Below, piece by piece: positions 1-6,694 of a stretch of 62,568 nt of DNA. The stretch covers positions 1 to 62,568 of the forward strand of contig JAZREJ010000021.1 of the NCBI GenBank assembly GCA_045660745.1, given 5' to 3'. Position numbers and translations under genes: made by a program. Every line of letters starts with the position of its first letter. The stretch's first letter is position 1. The DNA comes from RGIG6353 sp045660745. Its GTDB lineage: Bacteria; Bacillota; Clostridia; Oscillospirales; SIG627. Under the pieces are notes generated by a model. It worked only from the letters and a program-made list of their open reading frames with translations. It did no database searches and was not told the DNA's origin.

Positions 1-62
1 AGACGGTTATCGTCAGCGAGAGCCTTGAATACTTTTATTCCTTCGTAGTGCTTGAATGCCAT
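1..62 (-). CDS. Partial ArsR-like HTH regulator (N-terminus only)
   Basis: Only the first 20 to 21 codons lie in the window; the gene runs off the left edge. The visible peptide contains FKALADDNRL, which closely resembles the first-helix motif of ArsR/SmtB winged-helix regulators (typically FKALADPTRLRIL) at the usual distance from the start. The ATG at 62 is preceded by GGAGG and by a perfect promoter at 104-132. ArsR proteins are usually metal- or redox-sensing repressors, but no sensor residues are visible here. The family call is inferred from about ten residues. Confidence 0.5.
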   Translation of the reverse strand, partial: MAFKHYEGIKVFKALADDNR

Positions 63-103
63 TTTACAGTTCCTCCTTCCAACACATCGATAAGTGCAGA
101 TAT

Positions 104-132
104 ATTATATCACACACTTCGATGGTTGTCAA
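104..132 (-). promoter_or_regulatory. Sigma-A promoter of the ArsR-like gene
   Basis: On the minus strand TTGACA (127-132) and TATAAT (104-109) are separated by exactly 17 bases, which is the full consensus. The start codon lies about 40 bases downstream. Confidence 0.85.
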
Positions 133-215
133 TATGTTCTGCGCGGTAAATTTTTATTTATCGGTGAGTTTATTGTATCATATTTTTATGAATATTTCAA
201 CCGTTCAAAGCTATA

Positions 216-245
216 AGGGCTGACAGTTTTTCTTCTGTCAGCCCT
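216..245 (-). terminator. Hairpin downstream of the tnpV operon
   Basis: Perfect 11-bp inverted repeat AGGGCTGACAG / CTGTCAGCCCT with an 8-base loop, just after the DUF6809 stop codon. The minus-strand side lacks a strong T tract, so intrinsic termination is plausible but not certain. Confidence 0.55.
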
Positions 246-251
246 CGTTGG

Positions 252-518
252 TTATTCAGTTAATGTTTCAATGGCAATCTGCATCCCGAGCTTGAAAGCG
301 TATTCAAATATGGATGCTTCCGCCAAACCCATATATTCGCTCCAACAATCGTGTAACTTCTCAAACACCTCTTTCTGCTCGTCAGAGAAGCTCTTCTCCA
401 AATCTTCGTGATGCCTTGACATATAGCCGAGTAGTTCTTTCATTTCCTTGGAGTTGGTTCGGCTATCTTCTTGTGGAATTATGTTTCCGTGCCACAGTTC
501 GTTGATAATTGACTTCAT
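252..518 (-). CDS. DUF6809-like small protein, TnpV partner
   Basis: An 88-residue acidic, mostly helical protein beginning MKSIINELWHGNI. It resembles the small DUF6809-type proteins that accompany tnpV in Firmicutes mobile elements; no catalytic motif is visible. The start at 518 is chosen because a strong GGAGGT lies upstream and its ATG overlaps the tnpV stop codon as ATGA, indicating translational coupling. Function is unknown. With tnpV it is probably a leftover of a conjugative or mobilisable transposon, since no recombinase is present. Confidence 0.6.
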   Translation of the reverse strand: MKSIINELWHGNIIPQEDSRTNSKEMKELLGYMSRHHEDLEKSFSDEQKEVFEKLHDCWSEYMGLAEASIFEYAFKLGMQIAIETLTE

Positions 519-898
519 ACCAACACCACCTCCCGTAAAACGATTTCTTCCGCGCTTGCCCTGATGTTGTTCATCTCGGCAACCCAACGGAGCATATCGT
601 GAGCTTTCAAGCTCTCGTCAATACCTCTTTCAGCGGCGAAGCAGGAGATGATAGTTTCAAGCATTTTGTTTGCTTCAAAGTCGATTTCGTGCAACCGAGC
701 GTTCAGTTTGCCTTCGGTCAGCAACGTGGTGTACCTTCCGCGGCCATGCTGTTTGATGTAATCAAGGTGCATCCGTCCATACTTGCCAATTTGATAGTCG
801 GTCTGTTCGGGAAGCTTTACGTTAGGAATAAGGTGTCCGTTTTCCTCGCTGGAGGTTCCGCCGAGAGTTTCATAAAGAGACTCAAAGTTCTTTTTCAT
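515..898 (-). CDS. tnpV: TnpV transposon-encoded protein
   Basis: 127 residues. The conserved TnpV pattern is present: a short N-terminal region with YETLGGT, a segment with IGKYGRMHLDYIKQH, a central TTLLTEGKLNARL, and a C-terminal WVAEMNNIRASAEEIVLREVV. TnpV was first described on Tn4451-like clostridial transposons, and its biochemical role is unknown. The ATG at 898 is preferred because GGAGG lies eight bases upstream; an upstream TTG at 913 would overlap that site. It is translationally coupled to the downstream DUF6809-like gene. No transposase or resolvase accompanies it, so this looks like a relic or a domesticated pair. Confidence 0.85.
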   Translation of the reverse strand: MKKNFESLYETLGGTSSEENGHLIPNVKLPEQTDYQIGKYGRMHLDYIKQHGRGRYTTLLTEGKLNARLHEIDFEANKMLETIISCFAAERGIDESLKAHDMLRWVAEMNNIRASAEEIVLREVVLV

Positions 899-974
899 TG
901 TAGTATCCTCCAAAATTAGATTTTGATTTTACTACAATTCATCCTCGCATCCAAACCAATCAACAAAAATGCCA

Positions 975-1010
975 AGGGACACCTACCTGCTTTATGGTAG
1001 GTGTCCCTTA
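975..1010. terminator. Perfect 14-bp hairpin
   Basis: AAGGGACACCTACC (975-988) pairs perfectly with GGTAGGTGTCCCTT (997-1010) over an 8-base loop. T-rich stretches lie on both sides, so it could terminate in either direction. It stands directly next to a tRNA-Leu tail copy at 1012-1030 and may instead mark the end of an inserted segment. Confidence 0.6.
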
Positions 1011-1011
1011 G

Positions 1012-1030
1012 GGTGTTTTTTGTTTGGTGC
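1012..1030. repeat. Copy of the tRNA-Leu(CAG) 3' flank
   Basis: These 19 bases match 4632-4651 apart from one T in a homopolymer. That stretch covers half of the tRNA-Leu(CAG) terminator, the encoded CCA and the last acceptor bases. It lies at the left edge of the accessory segment and behaves like an attachment-site remnant. Confidence 0.55.
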
Positions 1031-1054
1031 CATGTTACTGATTTTGTTGTCAAT
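1031..1054. repeat. 24-bp direct repeat, left copy
   Basis: An exact 24-bp match to 3731-3754, in direct orientation, starting CATGTTACTGATTTTGTTGT. The two copies bracket the InlB-repeat gene and the lipoprotein gene. Confidence 0.8.
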
Positions 1055-1066
1055 TATTTTTTAACA

Positions 1067-1083
1067 GTGACACAGGTTGTCAC
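1067..1083. promoter_or_regulatory. Operator-like inverted repeat before the InlB-repeat gene
   Basis: GTGACA - 5 bases - TGTCAC, with AAC/GTT extensions after one mismatch, 70 bases before the start codon. It could be a repressor site or a small RNA hairpin in the leader; no T tract follows. Confidence 0.35.
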
Positions 1084-1152
1084 CGTTAAGAGTTACAGTT
1101 AAAGAGCAGAAAGATAACGCTGCAAAAAAATAATAAAAAGGAGTGATCATTA

Positions 1153-2658
1153 ATGAAAAACGATTACTGTGAAAATGTTATCATGAACGACTCTTTCTCT
1201 GTGGTTGAAGCTGAATGTATAAAGAACGGCGTGGCTTTTCCTAAAGGAGATAGAAAGGAGGTAATAACAAACCTTTCAAGCGATTATTATGAGAATTGGC
1301 ATCCGTGCTCGGCAAAAGAGGCTTGTCTTGCGGCAAACAAGGGAATCATGTCTGTTGGAATCACACCGACTGATGCTTTTATCGTTGAAGCGGACAGCGA
1401 ATTGACCGCTGATACCATTGCTGAAACTACATTCTTCTCACAGGCTGAGTTTATTTACGGAGCCGACGGAAAGATGCGCGTAGTTCCGCGTTGTTCCTGC
1501 CCCGAAAGCTGTACGGCGTGTATTTCTTACTACGAGTATGAGGACGGTCCCTTTATAAGCGCTGAAGAAGTACCTTTGTATAGTGCAATTACAATTGCCT
1601 CGCCGCCTGACAGACCCGGATATGAGTTCAGTCACTGGGTAGACAGCTACGGATGGACCCTGTATCCCGAAGGATCTTATAGCGTTTACGGAGATACGGA
1701 ATTCTACGGTGTATGGGAGAAAATACCGCCTGAACATATTTTCACCTGGAATACAAACTACCCTCTCTCTGAGTGCGATCGTGAGCTTGTGCTCTCCGAA
1801 ATGGATGCATATTACAATGACGAGTCAAACGGTCTTGGATGTTACATCGATAAGGTAGACGAAAACGGAAACAGTAAGCGAAACACTTGTATTTTTGCTT
1901 TTGAGGGCTTGGGAGATCCTAGCTTAAAGGACGAAGAAATCCCTACTAATCGCAAAAACGTTTCTGACATACACCCCATATGGCTTTATAATGCTATGAT
2001 GGTAGTAACCAAGGGCAGAGAAATAGTTTATATTACAAGACGAGCTTCCACTTTGCCTGATCTGATTCCCGGCCCTCTTGATAAAAGCGGAAAATCAACT
2101 ACGCTGAAAGAGGAAATCTATGATTATCAAACGGGAAATCATGCTCTGGATGACGAAAAACCTTCTGGAATTGGTGAAGGTACTTATATTGCATTGGTTC
2201 CGTGCACGCAACCGCAGCCCTCGTGGTATAAGGAGAATGGGGAATTTGTGTGCGGCACCGCAACCGGAGTTAACATACACGCGGGGCATATGTATTTCTT
2301 CAAGGACGGTTCTAACAATTCGGAGGGGTGTCAGTTCGTACATTTCAAAGACTATATTTCCTTTGGCAAGGCAGTTGGCTTTTTGAATGAAAGCGCTCCT
2401 TCGGATCTGACATCGATAAACGGTAATTTGGGACCGACCCTGCATAAGACTATTGGTGCTGTGGGATACGGCGAAAAAGACTACAGTCAACAGATTTCCG
2501 TGAAGTATATTTTGTGCAGAAAATATGACAATCAGAATCCGTATAAATGCAGTTCCGATTGCGTGGAGGAAGATTGTAAAGATAATTCTGCTTTGTATCC
2601 GAACGGCGTATTTTATCCAATAAATCATGAGCATTACGATGGTCTTTGTATATTATAA
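1153..2658 (+). CDS. InlB B-repeat protein with possible L,D-transpeptidase-like C-terminal domain
   Basis: 501 residues, with ATG preceded by AAAGGAGTGATCATTA. Around residues 145-193 there is one InlB/Flg_new-type beta repeat, with PGYEFSHWVDSYG and a closing YGDTEFYGVWEK. The N-terminal ~140 residues carry cysteine pairs near CSCPESCTAC. The last third contains a potential catalytic pattern: NIHAG with His376, then SEGCQ with Cys393. This resembles the His/Cys active site of YkuD-type L,D-transpeptidase folds, although the arginine usual after the cysteine is replaced by Q. There is no signal peptide, LPXTG or transmembrane anchor, which is odd for an InlB-repeat protein. A 58-bp fragment of a close paralogue lies at 3775-3832. 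The repeat assignment is firm; the enzymatic reading is inference. Confidence 0.6.
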   Translation: MKNDYCENVIMNDSFSVVEAECIKNGVAFPKGDRKEVITNLSSDYYENWHPCSAKEACLAANKGIMSVGITPTDAFIVEADSELTADTIAETTFFSQAEFIYGADGKMRVVPRCSCPESCTACISYYEYEDGPFISAEEVPLYSAITIASPPDRPGYEFSHWVDSYGWTLYPEGSYSVYGDTEFYGVWEKIPPEHIFTWNTNYPLSECDRELVLSEMDAYYNDESNGLGCYIDKVDENGNSKRNTCIFAFEGLGDPSLKDEEIPTNRKNVSDIHPIWLYNAMMVVTKGREIVYITRRASTLPDLIPGPLDKSGKSTTLKEEIYDYQTGNHALDDEKPSGIGEGTYIALVPCTQPQPSWYKENGEFVCGTATGVNIHAGHMYFFKDGSNNSEGCQFVHFKDYISFGKAVGFLNESAPSDLTSINGNLGPTLHKTIGAVGYGEKDYSQQISVKYILCRKYDNQNPYKCSSDCVEEDCKDNSALYPNGVFYPINHEHYDGLCIL

Positions 2659-2664
2659 CAAAAA

Positions 2665-2695
2665 GAAACGGTGAGTCGTAGTTACTCACCGTTTC
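2665..2695 (-). terminator. Intrinsic terminator of the lipoprotein gene
   Basis: Perfect 12-bp stem GAAACGGTGAGT / ACTCACCGTTTC with a 7-base loop. On the minus strand it is followed by TTTTTGTT. It overlaps the stop codon of the lipoprotein gene and lies between two convergent genes. Confidence 0.85.
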
Positions 2696-3693
2696 GTTGG
2701 AAACTCGAAATAAGTGTAATAGCCTTTAAATAACGTTCCGATTTTATGGGGGTTCGGGGAAACGAATGGCAATGCCACTCTGCTGTCATTTACATAGCTT
2801 TGTATATCCTCGCGTTTTATCCAGCCCTCAACGGAATGGCGTGTACAGGGAACGGAACATCTTCCTTCACAGGGGAAGAAGACGGTTTCGCCGCTCTTTA
2901 GATTTTTTACGTAGAACCCATTCTTCATATTACCAAGTCCGTTAGGCAGGTCTCCAAGGTCAATGCGATCTCGCCCTTCTCCATTTCCGATTGAACAGTA
3001 CGCCACGTACTTGAGGTCGGGTGATACGCGTGCATATTCAATGTAGGGGACAAGAAGATGCATTTTTTGAGTGATAAGATCGTATGCATAGAATGAGGTA
3101 ACGTAGTTTTTGGTATAGATAAGTTTGAATAGCAAGGTATTATATTTCTCAAGGTGCTGTAAGTTAAAATTATCGGTGGAATACTCATCATTAGTGTTCA
3201 CATTTACAATGTAATTGTCTTTGGGATATAGTTTGATAATGAAGTCATAGACAGGAAATTTTGCGTTCAGATCTTCGAAGAGCTCGCAAGCGTCATCAAA
3301 GTTCAGTGTTTCTTCCGACATAATTGCGCCTGACCCGTAAACGTCGCCGGCAGTGTTTACTTTTCTGATGCCGTATGAAAAACAAGGCAAATAATCACCC
3401 CAATCGAATTCCTCGGGCGAAACAAGCCTGGGCTCGGTATACGGCTCAATTGGAAAGTCGTCGGGAAGGTCGATCGTAATTTCTATAGTTTTCTTAGTCT
3501 CGACTGGCTTCTCGTCCTCAACAGGCTTCTCGTCCTCAATGGGCTTCTCGTCCTCGAGCGTTTTTTCATCTGCAACGGTTTTTTCGTCAATATTCGGGGC
3601 GGTACTTTGCGAGGCATCATTGGACGGTGAATCATTACATGCTGTAAGTAAAAGTGCGAGAATAAAGAGTAACGTTAAAAGTGCTTTTTTCAT
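2686..3693 (-). CDS. Lipoprotein with EDEKP hexapeptide repeats
   Basis: 335 residues. A lipoprotein signal (MKKALLTLLFILALLLTAC) places the lipidated cysteine at residue 19, so the protein should sit on the outer face of the membrane. Residues ~35-66 are a low-complexity linker of six near-identical xDEKxx units (IDEKTV, ADEKTL, EDEKPI, EDEKPV and so on), encoded by tandem 18-bp repeats that can expand or contract. The remaining ~270 residues show no family I recognise; a late CEGRCSVPC segment could bind metal or form disulfides. The ATG at 3693 follows GGGAGG; a TTG at 3705 would overlap the ribosome site. Confidence 0.75.
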   Translation of the reverse strand: MKKALLTLLFILALLLTACNDSPSNDASQSTAPNIDEKTVADEKTLEDEKPIEDEKPVEDEKPVETKKTIEITIDLPDDFPIEPYTEPRLVSPEEFDWGDYLPCFSYGIRKVNTAGDVYGSGAIMSEETLNFDDACELFEDLNAKFPVYDFIIKLYPKDNYIVNVNTNDEYSTDNFNLQHLEKYNTLLFKLIYTKNYVTSFYAYDLITQKMHLLVPYIEYARVSPDLKYVAYCSIGNGEGRDRIDLGDLPNGLGNMKNGFYVKNLKSGETVFFPCEGRCSVPCTRHSVEGWIKREDIQSYVNDSRVALPFVSPNPHKIGTLFKGYYTYFEFPTKR

Positions 3694-3730
3694 ATTACCT
3701 CCCAAAACGTTGTTTGTATATACATTATAT

Positions 3731-3754
3731 CATGTTACTGATTTTGTTGTCAAT
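3731..3754. repeat. 24-bp direct repeat, right copy
   Basis: Identical to 1031-1054. It lies just upstream of the lipoprotein gene and 20 bases before the decayed paralogue fragment at 3775. Confidence 0.8.
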
Positions 3755-3774
3755 AGTTTATTACATGCGAGTGA

Positions 3775-3832
3775 GACGAAAACGGAGACAGTAAGCGAAA
3801 CACATGTATTTTTGCTTTTGAGGGTTTGGGAG
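3775..3832 (+). pseudogene. Fragment of a second copy of the InlB-repeat gene
   Basis: 58 bases match positions 1858-1915 of the InlB-repeat gene with only three mismatches, and the reading frame DENG.SKRNTCIFAFEGLG is intact over this stretch. Homology stops abruptly on both sides. A paralogous gene therefore once stood here, or a short conversion/recombination tract was left behind after deletion. Confidence 0.75.
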
Positions 3833-4078
3833 GTCTCGGCTTCCTGCAACTTTCTCTCGAAAGGTAAATCATACACTCTCGAAGAGACAGTCATAAATCA
3901 TCCCGAAGCGAAAGTTCTTGTGCGATATTCTGCTGTAAAATAAGGTTAGTACTTGGCTTAATCTATTTTCACTTTAACGCAAGATTAATAGATTTTCCGT
4001 GCGTGTTCTCTTGAAATTCAAGAGTGTAAACAACCTTGTATTGTTTGCTGACGCTACGCCGTGTGTTGGTATGGTCGC
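3833..4078. other. Non-coding remnant
   Basis: No convincing reading frame or RNA is seen between the decayed gene fragment and the first 122-bp repeat. Short open frames here lack ribosome sites. Confidence 0.4.
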
Positions 4079-4200
4079 CAATCCGCACGCCTCGTGCTGA
4101 AGCACTCGCCCCTTTTGTCTAAAAACAACCATTCAGGTTGTTTTATTTACGCCAAAAGCCTCATTGAGGTTCAAGTCCCGATTCTTTATACAAACAAAAA
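4079..4200. repeat. 122-bp repeat unit, copy 1
   Basis: Matches 4500-4620 closely. The unit holds the hairpin CCTCGTGCTGAAGCACTCG-like segment, an A/T-flanked small hairpin (AACAACC / GGTTGTT here), and GAGGTTCAAGTCCCGATTC, which resembles a tRNA T-loop. A partial third copy lies at 8744-8811. The small central hairpin differs between copies but stays self-complementary. Confidence 0.8.
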
Positions 4201-4469
4201 ATATTTTCGGCAGTTTTGCGTATGAATTTGAACTCTAGAAAAAAATCACGGCGAAGTCGTGTATATCATCAAGACGAAGTCTTGCATATCATCAATTCCA
4301 CAAGAATTGTATATCATCATTGCGAAAGCTTTTTATACACACCTGCGGTGTGATGAGATACAAAGGCGGCAAGCCGCCTTTGATGATATACACGCTGATG
4401 CGTGATGATATACCATTGCTTTCGCAATGGATAAAAAATCGGCAGGTCGAAACCTGTCGATTTTTGGTG
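4181..4469. repeat. Hairpin-array element, copy 1
   Basis: From 4247 to 4465 there is a row of short hairpins with different stems: 4247-4261, 4270-4284, 4293-4309, 4338-4352, 4361-4382, 4391-4404, 4413-4430 and a long 4434-4465 hairpin, plus a decayed one near 4319-4331. The linkers are TATATCATC-type on the left (4262, 4285, 4310) and GATGATATA-type on the right (4352, 4382, 4404), so left and right linkers are complementary. The whole could fold as a branched tree. A second copy stands at 8796-9081 with few differences. It contains no credible gene. Confidence 0.85.
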
Positions 4470-4486
4470 CGGGTAGCAGGACTTGA
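4465..4486 (-). repeat. 3' fragment of tRNA-Leu(CAG)
   Basis: 22 bases identical to 4646-4667, which is the encoded CCA, the 3' acceptor strand and part of the T-arm of the intact tRNA-Leu(CAG) 180 bases away. It directly abuts the long terminator-like hairpin of the array, in the order tRNA end - CCA - hairpins when read on the minus strand. Confidence 0.85.
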
Positions 4487-4499
4487 CGCGTATTGCTTG

Positions 4500-4620
4500 C
4501 AATCCGCACGCCTCGTGCTGAAGCACTCGCCCCTTTTGCCTAAAAACAGTTCCCCGAACTGTTTTTTAACGCCAAAAGCCTCCTTGAGGTTCAAGTCCCG
4601 ATTCTCTATACAAACAAAAA
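4500..4620. repeat. 122-bp repeat unit, copy 2
   Basis: Second copy of the 4079-4200 unit. Its small internal hairpin is ACAGTTC / GAACTGT in place of the copy 1 stem. It lies between the partial and intact tRNA-Leu(CAG) 3' ends. Confidence 0.8.
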
Positions 4621-4647
4621 AACACCCTTTTGGGTGTTTTTTGTTTG
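4611..4647 (-). terminator. Terminator of tRNA-Leu(CAG)
   Basis: A long near-palindrome centred on CACCC TTTT GGGTG, flanked by A and T runs, directly following the CCA end on the minus strand. Confidence 0.8.
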
Positions 4648-4730
4648 GTGCGGGTAGCAGGACTTGAACCTGTACGAGTTGCCCCACTAGAACCTGAATC
4701 TAGCGCGTCTGCCAATTCCGCCATACCCGC
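4646..4730 (-). tRNA. tRNA-Leu (anticodon CAG), CCA encoded
   Basis: Minus-strand cloverleaf. The acceptor GCGGGTA pairs with TACCCGC. The anticodon stem CTAGA/TCTAG encloses loop TTCAGGT, giving anticodon CAG. A long class II variable arm follows, then T-loop TTCAAGT, with CCA encoded at 4646-4648. The outermost T-stem pair reads A-C, a mild mismatch. A consensus promoter lies immediately upstream and a terminator immediately downstream. Confidence 0.95.
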
Positions 4731-4747
4731 ATCTTCGGGACCACATC

Positions 4748-4776
4748 ATTATACATTAAAACTTCGTTTTAGTCAA
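4748..4776 (-). promoter_or_regulatory. Promoter of tRNA-Leu(CAG)
   Basis: TTGACT (4771-4776), 17 bases, TATAAT (4748-4753) on the minus strand, about 18 bases before the tRNA 5' end. Confidence 0.85.
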
Positions 4777-4825
4777 GTGCTAATTTTAAACTTTCAAAAA
4801 AGCTTTAAGCAATTCACGCAAGTAC

Positions 4826-6646
4826 CTATTTTGCGTCCTTTGTCTCTCCGTCAAGAAGACTCTTCTTTCCCGTATTACGGAAGTTATCATATTCCGCGTT
4901 ATAAGAAAATTCTCCGAAAAATACTCGCTTTTTACAATCCTTATGAAGCACGTCAAACACAACTATCTCGTTCTTACCCTTTTTCAAAAGCGGCGCCGGA
5001 ATATACGCACGGTTCTTCTTATGCACAGTATCCCAATGGCGTCCGAGATTAAAGCCGTTGACAAACACAACGCCGCGTGTAAAGCCTTCAAAATTCACAA
5101 GAGTATCGCAAAGCTCCTCCACATCAAGCTCATACCTGTAGAATGCAGGCTCATTCTCCCGAGGCTTGCCGATATACTCCTGCGGGAATGAATCAAGAGG
5201 CAAGTTATACACCTTAAATCCGAGCGGCTTTGAATAGACGTTCAGGTCGCGAAGTTCTATGATAATATCTCCGAGAAGCCCCTTTCGGTCAATCATTGTA
5301 GCACCAATCTGCACTCTTCCCATATTCTCAACGAGAACAGCAATTTTATGCATACCATTCTCAATCGGCATACTCCTGTCGGTGTCGGTTCTGAAGAACG
5401 TGCAACGGTACTTGCCGTCAATATAAACGTGTGCGATATCATGCACGGTAGGCAATGACAGATATGCTCCGTCTCTGTCAACAAGCGCTTCGGTAGTATA
5501 AACAATATATCCGTACCCTTGATCGTAGTACTCCATCGGATGGATAGTCACAGACTCGTGAGAGCGAAGATTCAGTCCACTCTCTCGGAGTGAGCACTCT
5601 CCCATAAGCTTCGCATCGGGGTAACGTCTAAGCTCGGTATCGGTCGCGGTATTTACTATTTCCTTGCCGAGCGCCTTGCATATTACCTCCTGCTCTGCGT
5701 AAAACTTAGGAGTTCTTCTGCCAAATTCGTCAAGAGGAGCATCTACGTCATAAGAATTCGTCACGACCGTAAGCTCGTTCTTTTCATGAATACTGTTCAT
5801 AAAGCCGAAGGTGGTTCCTCCGTGGAACATGTAAAGATTAACAAGCCCCGCCTTTGCTACGGCTTCCTCAACCGATTCCTTGACCTCGTCAACGTCGCGC
5901 GGCGGACGGTTGCTGTTCCAGTGATCCTGACGTCCGTTCCAAAGCTCCATTACGGCACTCGGCTGATTTGGGCACACCTCTCTCAAAACGGAGAACGCGG
6001 CATCCGCATCGTTGAGATAATTCACGCTTGCGACTGTTCCGTCAACGGCTCCGTTTTTAACAAGCATGCGGAAAGCACCGTCGGATGTAATAAACGTACA
6101 ATCAATACCTCGCGCTTTATAAAAATCACGAAGCCATTCAAGGTATTTCTTATCATTGCCGTAGCTTCCGTACTCATTTTCTATCTGTAAAAATGCTATA
6201 CATCCTCCGTTTGAAATAAGATGCGGACGGATTATTTCACACGCCTTTTCAAGATATGGCGTGCAGGCATCAAGATAACGTTCATCATAGCATCTTATAC
6301 CGATATCGGGAGTTTGCAAAAGCCACCAAGGAAGCCCCCCTAAATCGCATTCCGAGCATATATAGGGTCCGGGGCGAATGACTGCATAAAGTCCGAGCTC
6401 TTCAACTGTATCAAGAAAAGCGTTAAGGTCGAGCATTCCCGTAAAGTCAAGCTCACCTCTCACCTTTTCGTGAAGGTGCCATGAAATATACGTATCAACG
6501 CAGTTACATCCGCACTCCTTCAATTTAAGAAGTCTGTCTCTCCAATACTCCGGGTGTACGCGGAAATAATGTATTGACCCCGAAATAAATTTTTCAGGCT
6601 TTCCGTCAACGTAAAAGTTATCCTTATCCCATGTAACTCTACTCAT
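4826..6646 (-). CDS. GH35 beta-galactosidase
   Basis: 606 residues without a signal peptide, so cytoplasmic. The N-terminal TIM barrel shows the GH35 hallmarks: FISGSIHYFRVHPEYW, RPGPYICSEC.LGGLPWW, the acid/base Glu158 in QIENEYG, and the likely nucleophile Glu234 in VMELWNGRQDHW. The C-terminal third carries beta-sandwich domains typical of the family (GFTRGVVFVNGFNLGRHW). It should remove terminal beta-galactose from oligosaccharides. The ATG at 6646 follows GGAGG; an upstream TTG overlaps that site. It is the last gene of a three-gene operon with a radical SAM protein and a transporter, which is an unusual partnership. Family certain, substrate unknown. Confidence 0.92.
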   Translation of the reverse strand: MSRVTWDKDNFYVDGKPEKFISGSIHYFRVHPEYWRDRLLKLKECGCNCVDTYISWHLHEKVRGELDFTGMLDLNAFLDTVEELGLYAVIRPGPYICSECDLGGLPWWLLQTPDIGIRCYDERYLDACTPYLEKACEIIRPHLISNGGCIAFLQIENEYGSYGNDKKYLEWLRDFYKARGIDCTFITSDGAFRMLVKNGAVDGTVASVNYLNDADAAFSVLREVCPNQPSAVMELWNGRQDHWNSNRPPRDVDEVKESVEEAVAKAGLVNLYMFHGGTTFGFMNSIHEKNELTVVTNSYDVDAPLDEFGRRTPKFYAEQEVICKALGKEIVNTATDTELRRYPDAKLMGECSLRESGLNLRSHESVTIHPMEYYDQGYGYIVYTTEALVDRDGAYLSLPTVHDIAHVYIDGKYRCTFFRTDTDRSMPIENGMHKIAVLVENMGRVQIGATMIDRKGLLGDIIIELRDLNVYSKPLGFKVYNLPLDSFPQEYIGKPRENEPAFYRYELDVEELCDTLVNFEGFTRGVVFVNGFNLGRHWDTVHKKNRAYIPAPLLKKGKNEIVVFDVLHKDCKKRVFFGEFSYNAEYDNFRNTGKKSLLDGETKDAK

Positions 6647-6694
6647 ATAAACCTCCAAAAAAAATAATTTATCTAAAAAAGCGCCGTTCCGATT

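Noticed and set aside
4247..4465. CRISPR array
   Set aside because: The regular spacing suggested it, but the constant parts are only 8-10 bases, flip orientation in the middle, and the variable parts are self-complementary. No cas genes nearby.
4292..4687. 131-codon frame running through tRNA-Leu(CAG) and the hairpin array
   Set aside because: It translates a tRNA and structural repeats. Similar frames in such genomes are annotation artefacts; no ribosome site.
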